Shown: positions 8,142-14,315 of the stretch, in pieces
Numbering within the stretch: the first letter of the stretch is position 1
Layout of the letters: each line of letters starts with the position of its first letter
The notes under the pieces: model-generated
Databases searched by the model: none
Told to the model about the DNA's origin: nothing
What the model saw: only the letters and a program-made list of their open reading frames with translations
Assembly: GCA_945877515.1 (NCBI GenBank)
Contig: CAMCSE010000014.1
Location: 1 to 37,937, forward strand
DNA length: 37,937 nucleotides
Source of the DNA: an uncultured Clostridia bacterium
GTDB taxonomy: Bacteria; Bacillota; Clostridia; Oscillospirales; Oscillospiraceae
Reading direction: 5' to 3'
Translations under genes and position numbers: made by a program

Positions 8142-9314
8142 ATGCGTAATAATGGGAAGAAACTGGTCAGGCTTCTTGTGGCGGCGCTGTTGGCCTTGGC
8201 CATGACGCTGTCGCTGGCAGGGTGTCAGGTGGAGATCCCCGGCATGGGAACTATCAATATCAGTGACGGAACGACCACCGGCGGAACAGGCGGCGGCAAC
8301 ACGGGCGGCGGTATGGGCGGCGAGCCGGGTGCCTACGACGATTCTCTGGATCTGCTGCGGCAGGAGCTGGATGACCGGCAGCAGGACGAGCGTTTCGCGG
8401 TGGCCTACATCGGCGATATCGACGGCAAGCTGAGTGATCTGGCGGTTCCCCTGCGGGACTGGATGAACGATACAGCGCCGGGGCTGTGCGCCCAGTATAC
8501 CTTTGTTCGGAATATCCCGCAGGAGCGGGTGGTGGGCGACAGCGGAAGCCTGTTCTGCGTGGTGCCCCATGACCCCAACGCCACCGTGGCGGTGAACCGC
8601 GTCCGATGGAACGAGGCGAAGGGCGGCTACGAGACTGTTGAGGTGCTCTATCGCAGCGAGAGCGGCGAGCCGATCCTGCTGTTTGTCTCCAACGATCTGG
8701 GGACTGTCCCCACCGATACCACGGAGCTGCTTTTGACCGACAGCCATTCCGATACCCTGAGCTGGTATCCCATCCCCGGAATAGTGGCGCTGCCCTACGA
8801 CTATGAGAACGACCGGAAGCTGGCCTATGACTTCACCTTTTACTCGCAGGAGGGGAACGACGGCTTCGGCAGCGACATCGGCTGGACGTGTCCCTCCGGC
8901 TCCCAGCTGACGCAGGAGTTATGGGCGTGGCAGGGAAATACGGATAAGCCCGCTCTGGCCACTCTGGAGCTGCACGCCAACAGCAGTCAGGAGGACTACT
9001 GGGGCACGGCGACCTTTACATGGTGGTACGAAAGCGACTTCGTCACACCGGAGGAGGTCTATACAGGCGACTGGGGACTGACCGGCAACGGGGAATACTC
9101 CGGCGTGATCATGCTGGATCTGACCCGCACCGGCGGCAAGAGATACACGCCCGGCGAGACGGAACGGATCATCCACGATAGCTTCATCGTGCAGGTGCCC
9201 ATGGCCTTTGAGGACTTTACCTATCTGGCCATTGACAAGGGTGAGCACGGCTCGTATCTGCCCATTCAGATGGAGCCGGACACGGTACTTTATTTCTATC
9301 CCCAGTGGGAGTGA
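8142..9314 (+). CDS. Lipoprotein paralogue 4 of tandem family
   Basis: The protein has 390 residues and is the closest relative of paralogue 3. The signal peptide with lipobox LAGC (Cys28) is nearly base-for-base the same as in copy 3, and the first and second domains line up throughout. ATG 8142 is chosen over ATG 8118 because AAAGGAGG sits directly before it and the start matches copy 3. The family motif QVEIPGMGTINI follows the cysteine. The linker is glycine-rich (GGTGGGNTGGGMGGEPG). The C-terminus again ends in YFYPQW. Substitutions relative to copy 3 are spread through the body, which suggests both genes are maintained as proteins. Confidence 0.85.
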   Translation: MRNNGKKLVRLLVAALLALAMTLSLAGCQVEIPGMGTINISDGTTTGGTGGGNTGGGMGGEPGAYDDSLDLLRQELDDRQQDERFAVAYIGDIDGKLSDLAVPLRDWMNDTAPGLCAQYTFVRNIPQERVVGDSGSLFCVVPHDPNATVAVNRVRWNEAKGGYETVEVLYRSESGEPILLFVSNDLGTVPTDTTELLLTDSHSDTLSWYPIPGIVALPYDYENDRKLAYDFTFYSQEGNDGFGSDIGWTCPSGSQLTQELWAWQGNTDKPALATLELHANSSQEDYWGTATFTWWYESDFVTPEEVYTGDWGLTGNGEYSGVIMLDLTRTGGKRYTPGETERIIHDSFIVQVPMAFEDFTYLAIDKGEHGSYLPIQMEPDTVLYFYPQWE

Positions 9315-9348
9315 TGCGCGTGCGTGAACACGGAAAGGAGACGACGCC

Positions 9349-9453
9349 ATGCGTAAATGCTGGAAAGGGCTGGCGGTGATCCTTGGGATCGCGCTGGTGG
9401 CCTTGGTTTTGTTCACTTGGCGCGGAGCGCGCCGGAAAAATAACGACGAATAA
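9349..9453 (+). CDS. 34-residue single-helix membrane protein, possible stub of a fifth lipoprotein copy
   Basis: A strong GGAAAGGAG precedes ATG 9349. The product has a basic start (MRKCWKG), one hydrophobic helix (about residues 8-24) and a very basic tail (RGARRKNN). The upstream sequence GTGAACACGGAAAGGAG also stands before lipoprotein copy 4, and the start ATGCGTAA is shared too. The gene may therefore be what remains of a fifth copy's signal peptide, now ending after the helix and lacking a lipobox. It could still be made as a small membrane protein. The stop lies 14 bases before the next gene. Confidence 0.5.
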   Translation: MRKCWKGLAVILGIALVALVLFTWRGARRKNNDE

Positions 9454-9467
9454 TGGAGGTAAAACAC

Positions 9468-10577
9468 ATGAAAAGAGGCAGAAAAACCTTATTCGCCCTG
9501 CTGTTGGCCCTGGTCATGACACTGGGTCTGGCCGCCACCGCATGGGCAACGGGGGTGGTACCCACCGACACTTTGGAACTTACGATTACGAAAATAGTGG
9601 AGCAAACGGGCGATGTAACGCCTCCCGCGGAAACCTTCACATTTGTGTTGGAGGATTGGGTAAAGGAGGGGGAAAAGCATGACCCTGCGTACTATGGCAT
9701 CACGCTGGAAAAATTGGAGATATCCACTGCCACAGGCAATGAAATTACAAAAACCTTTGCTGTTCAAATTGATCCGGAAAAAGTCAATGCAGAAAACGGT
9801 TGGCAAGGCTACGGCAATAACACGCCTTCGGCGCCCATTCGCTGGTATAGCAAGTCCTTCCTTCTGAAAGAGGTGGATGACGGCAAGGCGGGATGGCAGT
9901 ATTCTACCAAGGAATATGAAGTGGTCTTCACATATGACCTCGAAGGCCAAGATATGGAGCTTGAGGTCTATAAGCCTGGGACTGATGCGAGGGAGCCGGC
10001 TGAATTCACGAACATTTATACGGAGAATCTTGCTACCGTTGAGGTTCCCTTCACCAAGACGGTGAAGCTGGGCGGCAACAGAGCCCCCGGCAAGACAGAC
10101 TTTACGCTGGATATTTTTAAAGTTGGAAACGGCAATAAAGGGGAATATAAGGACGTAACGTACACGGCTGTCGTGACCACCAAAGGTGCGGGCGACTATG
10201 ACGGCAAGCTGATCATCAGCGGCCCGGAAGAACAGGTTCGGCAATATATCAGTGAGGGTATTTCTGTCTGTGAGGTGGACGGCGGCGCCAGAGGCTGGAC
10301 GTACTCCACTGCCAAGTGGTATATTGACTTTTCCTCCAGAGAGGATCAGGACGGAAAGCCGCTGCCTACGATTCATCCGTACGATGTTCAGGGCGCTCCG
10401 GTGGACAAGATGACCTTTGAGAACATTTATACCCGCAACACTTCTTCCCATACTACCACAGATGAAAAGCCGATTTCCTCTCCCAAGACATTTGACGCCG
10501 GTGTGGCGCTGTACGGCGTAAGCGCCCTGCTGTCGCTGACCGGAACCGCGCTGGTCATCAAGCGCAAGAACGGCTGA
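9468..10577 (+). CDS. Pilin-like surface protein with two repeated domains and a noncanonical sorting signal
   Basis: The protein has 369 residues. A signal peptide (about 1-28, ending AWA) is followed by two homologous domains (about 35-185 and 190-325). Each ends in F-[TE]-N-I-Y-T, the asparagine-bearing strand typical of Spy0128-like pilin domains that form Lys-Asn isopeptide bonds. The C-terminus has SPKTFDAG, a hydrophobic helix (VALYGVSALLSLTGTALVI) and the basic end KRKNG. This is the layout of a sortase signal, but with Phe-Asp where LPxTG proteins have Gly. ATGGAGG precedes ATG 9468. No sortase gene lies in this window. The intramolecular crosslinks are inferred from the domain pattern only. 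Confidence 0.7.
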   Translation: MKRGRKTLFALLLALVMTLGLAATAWATGVVPTDTLELTITKIVEQTGDVTPPAETFTFVLEDWVKEGEKHDPAYYGITLEKLEISTATGNEITKTFAVQIDPEKVNAENGWQGYGNNTPSAPIRWYSKSFLLKEVDDGKAGWQYSTKEYEVVFTYDLEGQDMELEVYKPGTDAREPAEFTNIYTENLATVEVPFTKTVKLGGNRAPGKTDFTLDIFKVGNGNKGEYKDVTYTAVVTTKGAGDYDGKLIISGPEEQVRQYISEGISVCEVDGGARGWTYSTAKWYIDFSSREDQDGKPLPTIHPYDVQGAPVDKMTFENIYTRNTSSHTTTDEKPISSPKTFDAGVALYGVSALLSLTGTALVIKRKNG

Positions 10578-10632
10578 TTGACCGATACGCATTTCCTTTG
10601 AGATCAATCTGCAAACACCTCATCTAAAATAG

Positions 10633-10671
10633 CCATAAGGCGGCGGACATCACCTGTCCGCCGCCTTATGG
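10633..10671. terminator. 17-bp perfect stem-loop, probable terminator between surface protein and thioredoxin remnant
   Basis: Arms of 17 bases, starting CCATAAGGCGG and ending CCGCCTTATGG, pair perfectly around the loop TCACC. The element lies between the end of the plus-strand surface-protein gene and the end of the minus-strand thioredoxin remnant, where a bidirectional terminator is expected. No clear T-run follows on either strand. Confidence 0.6.
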
Positions 10672-10705
10672 CGCGTATTCCTCCTTGCGGGGAAACCTCC
10701 GTTTG

Positions 10706-10852
10706 TCAGCCCCTATCGGCGGAGAGCGCCTTGTCGATTTGGGCTTGCAGTGCCTCCGCCTGCTTCTTTTCCGTAATAGCGCCCACGATGGGGTCGCCCA
10801 CGATGTTGCCGTTCCTGTCAACCACATAGGTGGTGGGATAGGCAAAGATATA
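10706..10852 (-). pseudogene. 3' remnant of a thioredoxin-like (TlpA/redoxin) gene
   Basis: Read on the minus strand, 48 codons before a TGA give FAYPTTYVVDRNGNIVG, then PIVGAITEKK and a helical end. The PTTYVVDRNG pattern is the cis-proline strand and following hairpin of TlpA/redoxin-type thioredoxin folds. The part carrying CxxC and the signal peptide is missing: homology stops at about 10852, at a small palindrome, and IS21-like DNA begins. It therefore appears to be a gene cut by insertion or deletion. This remnant and the stem-loop are all I see between 10578 and 10881. Confidence 0.7.
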
Positions 10853-10864
10853 GTCTCAGACTAT
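10850..10864. repeat. Short palindrome at the thioredoxin/IS21 junction
   Basis: ATAGTCT-C-AGACTAT is a perfect 7-bp inverted repeat with a one-base centre. It lies exactly where thioredoxin homology ends and the mobile DNA begins. It may be a terminal repeat or a target-site footprint, but this is not certain. Confidence 0.35.
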
Positions 10865-10881
10865 ATAGGGGGCGAACAAAG

Positions 10882-11315
10882 GTGGTTATTACAGTGGAAA
10901 TTTACAAAGAGATTCGCAAGATGCGGTTGAACGGCATGAGCCAGCGGCAAATCGCCGCAACGCTCCACATCTCCCGCAATACCGTCAAAAAGTACTGGGA
11001 CGGCGACAGCGTCCCCTGGGAGCGGAAGGACTACTCCAGGGAAGCCTCCGTGCTTACCGAGGATGTAGTGGCATTTGTAAGACGCTGCCTGGATGAAGAT
11101 AGCCATTGCAAATCCAGGAAGCAGCATCACACCGCCAAGCGGATCTATGACCGGCTGGTGACTGAATGCGGCTTTACCGGCGGCGAGACGACCATCAGGC
11201 GGCTGGTGAAGGAGCTTCGCGAGAAGAGCCAGGAGGCATTCGTTCCATTGGCGTTCCCGGCGGGAGATGCGCTGCAAATTGACTGGGGTGAGGCTACCGT
11301 CTATCTGGACGGTGC
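10882..11315 (+). pseudogene. 5' fragment of IS21-family transposase gene istA
   Basis: From GTG 10882 about 145 residues match the N-terminal part of IstA. They contain a helix-turn-helix (MSQRQIAATLHISRNTVKK) and a second DNA-binding region with RIYDRLVTE and TTIRRLVKEL. The start of the catalytic domain follows, with LQIDWGEATVYLDG, where Asp of QIDWGE is the first DDE residue. Similarity ends near 11315. The frame then runs meaninglessly into recombinase DNA until 11505, so the rest of istA, and istB, are missing. The fragment cannot transpose. Its 3' end is fused to the tyrosine recombinase remnant, evidence for nested insertion and deletion. Confidence 0.75.
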
Positions 11316-12393
11316 CAAAAGCAAAGAAAAAATATACTTACCTGACAAAAGCAATTCAACTTCCAGATGGAACACGAAAATACATCCGGGGGAAAGACCA
11401 GAAGGAACTGGAAGAAAAGGTGTTAAAGGCGCAGATCCTGGTCAATGCCGGAGTGGATATTTGCAGCGAGGAGACCTTCGGACATTTTGCCCAGATGTGG
11501 TATGACATTTATAAGAAGCCGTACCTCCGGGAAAACAGTCTTTTGTCTATTAAAAACAGTCTCAACACGCACATCCTTCCATACTTTGGGAACTATCGTC
11601 TGCGGGATATTACTGCTATGCAAGTGCAGGCTCTTATGGCAGCGCTTTCAAGCAAAAGTAAATCTCTTCAGTCCAAGGTTCTGGCTATTCTCCGCAATAT
11701 TTTCTGCATTGCACAGGAAAATGGGCTCGTTGCAAAATCCCCTGTCAGCGTAACGCTGAGAGCAGGTGGAAAGAAGACTCAAGAAAAGATAGCTCTAACA
11801 CCGGAAGAAAGTGAACTACTTTTATCCCGTATAAAAAAAGGGCAAAAACTTTTGCGATGATAGCTCTGAACACAGGAATGCGACGTGGCGAAATTATAGC
11901 ACTCCGTTGGAAAGATATTGATTTCCGAGAGAAGATTATCCACGTTAGCAGTAACGCACTTGTGAAAGAGGGAAAAACAGAGGTTGATGCGGAAGTAAAA
12001 ACTCCTGCGGCAGTACGCAACATTCCGCTCCCTGAAGCGCTGGAGAAATGGCTTTTACAGCAGAAGCCACTATCTCACTCGCAGTTTGTGTTGGCGATGG
12101 AAAATCATCAGGCATTGACGAAAAGCTCATTCCGCAGTATGTGGAGATTGGTGGAACGAGAGCTACCGAATAAACATCTGACAGCACATATTTTGCGACA
12201 CACTTATATCACAAGATTGTTTGAAGCTGAATTGGACATCAAAGAGGTGCAGTATCTTGCTGGCCACAGTACTGTGGATATGACCTTGCGTGTTTACACG
12301 CATTATGATCGTCAAAGCAGGGAAAAACAAACCATCGAGAAAGTGCGTGAAGCATTTCGGAAGGAGTCGTCTCGAGAAATTTGCAACAGGTGA
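11316..12393 (+). pseudogene. Tyrosine recombinase (integrase), start missing and frameshifted
   Basis: The reading frame from about 11316 shows a Tn916/ICE-type integrase N-terminal arm (LPDGTRKYIRGK), then the SAM-like core-binding domain (FGHFAQMWYDIYKKPYLREN...). It runs to a TGA at 11858-11860. The catalytic domain continues in another frame from AMIALNTGMRRGEI. The shift is one base, near the A-runs at 11832-11848. Catalytic residues are all present: Arg in GMRRGE, HILRHTY (HxxR), LAGHST and Tyr in RVYTHYD. The native start codon is lost because the IS21 fragment replaces the upstream DNA. Without the damage it would be about 360-380 residues. The gene points at tRNA-Val, the usual position for an integrase beside its attachment site. 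Confidence 0.75.
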
Positions 12394-12545
12394 TATCCGC
12401 AAAAATCCCGCAAACCCTTGTGGCACAACGGATAGAGGACCGAAAAAATTTGCAACACTTTTGCAACAAGAAGCCCCGAAATTGCCCGAAAATACCCCAA
12501 AATACCGCAAGCGGAGAGTCTCTTTTCTTCCAGGAAAAGGCAAAG

Positions 12546-12580
12546 AAAAACCTTGCAACCATGATGGTTACAAGGTTTTT
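12546..12580 (-). terminator. Terminator of tRNA-Val
   Basis: On the minus strand the tRNA 3' end is followed by AAAAACCTTG-T-AACC, the loop ATCAT, and GGTT-G-CAAGGTTTTT. The stem is 14 pairs with one mismatch and ends in a T-run. It is the right distance and orientation to end the tRNA transcript. Confidence 0.7.
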
Positions 12581-12583
12581 GGA

Positions 12584-12660
12584 TGGTGCGCGGTACAGGA
12601 CTCGAACCTGTGACCCCATGCACGTCAAGCATGTGCTCTAGCCAGCTGAGCTAACCGCGC
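12584..12660 (-). tRNA. tRNA-Val (anticodon GAC)
   Basis: The minus strand folds into a complete cloverleaf of 77 bases including an encoded CCA. The acceptor stem is GCGCGGT/ACCGCGC with discriminator A. The D arm is GCTC...GAGC, and the anticodon stem CATGC/GCATG carries the loop TTGACGT (anticodon GAC). The variable loop has five bases. The T arm is ACAGG-TTCGAGT-CCTGT. A GAC anticodon reads valine codons GUC and GUU. It has its own promoter and terminator. The 3' end faces the integrase remnant, making it a plausible attachment site. Confidence 0.95.
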
Positions 12661-12673
12661 AGACAACGGTAAT

Positions 12674-12702
12674 ATAGTAGCGCAAAACGGAAGATTTGTC
12701 AA
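12674..12702 (-). promoter_or_regulatory. Promoter of tRNA-Val
   Basis: The minus strand reads TTGACA, a 17-base spacer and TACTAT, placing the transcription start about 7 bases before the tRNA 5' end at 12660. The -35 box is a perfect match to the vegetative consensus, as expected for a stable RNA. Confidence 0.75.
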
Positions 12703-12755
12703 CACCTTTTGTTGGGAAAAAGCAAAATTTGCGCGCAAGACCCTTGCCTGGGCCG

Positions 12756-13673
12756 TCAATCCCGGTTTTCATATTTCCGCAGCTGCCGCTCAAATTCCTC
12801 GCTGCGCGGACAGCTCACCGTCACCAACTGGCCGGTGCGGGGATGGATGAACCGCAGCTCCACCGCCTGCAGGCACTGCCCCATCAATCCCGGCACCGCT
12901 TTTTTCGCGCCGTATACCGTATCCCCCAGAATGGGGTGGCCGATGTAGGCCATGTGTACACGGATCTGGTGGGTGCGGCCCGTTTCCAGACGGCAGCGCA
13001 CATGGGTTACTCCGTTATAGCGGGCGATGACCTCCCAGTGGGTCACAGCACGCCGGCCATTGCGGGGATTTACCGCCATCTTTTTCCGGTCGGCAGGGTG
13101 CCGCCCGATGGGAGCATCCACGGTGCCGCTGTCCTCCCGGAGATTGCCCATCACCAGACATTCGTAGGTCCGGGCCAGAGTGTGGTCGCTGAGCTGGGCG
13201 CTCAGGGCAAGGTGAGCGGCGTCGTTTTTGGCGGCAATGATCAGCCCGCTGGTGTCCCGGTCAATGCGGTGTACGATACCGGGCCGCTTTTCGCCGCCAA
13301 TGCCGGACAGGGAATCGCCGCAGTGGTGCAGCAGGGCGTTCACCAGCGTCCCGTCGGGATGCCCCGGCGCGGGATGCACCACCAGACCGGCGGGCTTGTT
13401 CACCACGATCACGTCCGCGTCCTCGTATACCACGTCCAGCGGAATGTCCTGGGCGGTCACCGCGGTCTCCTCTGCCTCGGGACGGATGATCGCAACGGTC
13501 TCATCGCCCCGCAGCCGGTAGTTTTTGGCGGCCGGTTCACCGTTTACGGTGACGCCGCCGTTTTCCAGCAGCCGGGCGGCGGCACTGCGGGTCACCCCCT
13601 CCGCGTGAACAGCCAGCCACGCGTCGATCCGCTGTCCCCGGTCTTCACTTGTCGCCTTCAGCGTCAGATGCAT
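12756..13673 (-). CDS. RluA-family 23S rRNA pseudouridine synthase (RluD-like)
   Basis: The protein has 305 residues. An N-terminal S4 RNA-binding domain (about 10-75, with RLLENGGVTVNG) precedes the pseudouridine synthase domain (about 85-300). The catalytic motif is HRIDRDTSG, in which the second Asp is the nucleophile. GRTHQIRVH marks the conserved C-terminal part of the fold. ATG at 13673 is chosen because AGGAAG precedes it and longer frames run back into lspA. The start overlaps the end of lspA by 29 bases, so the two are translationally coupled. The lspA-rluD pair is common in Firmicutes. The exact rRNA positions modified cannot be read from the sequence; RluD-type enzymes act on 23S helix 69. 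Confidence 0.9.
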   Translation of the reverse strand: MHLTLKATSEDRGQRIDAWLAVHAEGVTRSAAARLLENGGVTVNGEPAAKNYRLRGDETVAIIRPEAEETAVTAQDIPLDVVYEDADVIVVNKPAGLVVHPAPGHPDGTLVNALLHHCGDSLSGIGGEKRPGIVHRIDRDTSGLIIAAKNDAAHLALSAQLSDHTLARTYECLVMGNLREDSGTVDAPIGRHPADRKKMAVNPRNGRRAVTHWEVIARYNGVTHVRCRLETGRTHQIRVHMAYIGHPILGDTVYGAKKAVPGLMGQCLQAVELRFIHPRTGQLVTVSCPRSEEFERQLRKYENRD

Positions 13674-14145
13674 CGCTTTTCTTCCTCGCGTCGTATTTTT
13701 CATAGCACCACAGGTAGTACACGGCACCCAGGATCACACCCACCACCACAAAGCAGTCGGCCAGATTGAACACCGGGTAGTCGAACAGCAGCAGATCGAA
13801 CATATCCACCACATAGCCGTGGGCAATACGGTCGATGATGTTGCCCACGCCGCCGCCCAGAATCAGCAGCGCCGCCGTGATCCCCAGCGGATGGCGCACG
13901 ATCCGCCGGATCAGCAGATAGGCCACCGCGATCATCAGCGCCGCCGTCACCACCACCAGCAGCACCGTTTTGCCGGAAAAGCTGGACCATGCCGCGCCGT
14001 AGTTGTGCACCCGCGTCAGCTGCATAAAGCCCGGCAGAAAAGCGGCGCTCTGTCCCAGTTCCAGATGGTGTACCGTCCAGCTTTTCAGCAGCTGATCACA
14101 TCCCACCAGCATCAGGATCACGGCCGTATAGAGTATATAGAGCAT
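13645..14145 (-). CDS. lspA: Lipoprotein signal peptidase II
   Basis: The protein has 166 residues and four membrane helices. It is the aspartic protease that cleaves prolipoproteins before the lipidated cysteine. The conserved blocks are present: NYGAAWSSF, GNIIDR (first catalytic Asp) and FNLAD (second catalytic Asp). ATG at 14145 is chosen because GAGGGA precedes it and upstream codons lie in the promoter. The tail is charged (KKSDASDAEGDK). It is the first gene of the lspA-rluD operon. It serves all the lipoproteins in the left part of the window. Confidence 0.95.
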   Translation of the reverse strand: MLYILYTAVILMLVGCDQLLKSWTVHHLELGQSAAFLPGFMQLTRVHNYGAAWSSFSGKTVLLVVVTAALMIAVAYLLIRRIVRHPLGITAALLILGGGVGNIIDRIAHGYVVDMFDLLLFDYPVFNLADCFVVVGVILGAVYYLWCYEKYDARKKSDASDAEGDK

Positions 14146-14178
14146 GTTTGCATCCCTCGTTATTTTCAGAATACACCC

Positions 14179-14207
14179 ATCATAGCGCATGACGGTGGAA
14201 TTTGCAA
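14179..14207 (-). promoter_or_regulatory. Promoter of lspA-rluD
   Basis: The minus strand reads TTGCAA, a 17-base spacer and TATGAT. It lies about 35 bases before the lspA start and diverges from the miaB promoter. Confidence 0.65.
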
Positions 14208-14226
14208 CTTTTATTCTGCACGTTTC

Positions 14227-14255
14227 TTGTGTTGCGCTTTCAAATGTGGTATAAT
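14227..14255 (+). promoter_or_regulatory. Promoter of miaB-mutS operon (extended -10)
   Basis: TTGTGT, a 17-base spacer and TATAAT, with TGG directly before the -10 forming an extended -10 element. Transcription should start at about 14262. That leaves ATG 14259 outside the message and supports the TTG start of miaB at 14316. Confidence 0.7.
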
Positions 14256-14279
14256 ACCATGATTAAAGTCGAAACATAT

Positions 14280-14303
14280 CGCCCTGTGCCGCGGCACCGG
14301 GCG
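14280..14303 (+). promoter_or_regulatory. GC-rich hairpin in the miaB leader, abutting the ribosome-binding site
   Basis: CGCCC-T-GTGC and GCAC-C-GGGCG pair around CGCG, with one T/C mismatch. AAGGAGG begins at the very next base. A stable hairpin so close to the RBS and an UUG start suggests translational control of miaB. Confidence 0.45.
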
Positions 14304-14315
14304 AAGGAGGTACCC

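Larger units (their letters stand above)
4568..9314 (+). repeat. Tandem array of four paralogous lipoprotein genes
   Basis: Four genes in the same orientation encode proteins sharing a post-lipobox motif C-Q-[VI]-E-I-P-G-[IM]-G-T. They also share a Gly/Asp linker, a YDDSLDLLR-like segment, DW, R-x-I-P-x-E-R-V-V, [LS]FCVVP-x-DP and a C-terminal TFxWWY-like domain. Copies 1 and 2 form one subgroup and copies 3 and 4 another. The first roughly 140 bases of copies 3 and 4 (from 6936 and 8142) are almost identical in DNA, indicating recent duplication or gene conversion. Confidence 0.9.

Noticed and set aside
7143-8747. A 534-codon open frame on the minus strand, opposite lipoprotein copies 3 and 4
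   Set aside because: It spans the gap between two genes only because both copies are similar. It repeats itself in step with the duplication and shows no protein-family features.
12290-12641. Small plus- and minus-strand frames running across the tRNA gene
   Set aside because: They overlap tRNA-Val and the end of the integrase remnant, lack RBSs and show no recognisable domains.
14259-14315. ATG 14259 as the start of miaB
   Set aside because: It lies about three bases before the predicted transcription start and has no Shine-Dalgarno. TTG 14316 has AAGGAGG at good spacing.
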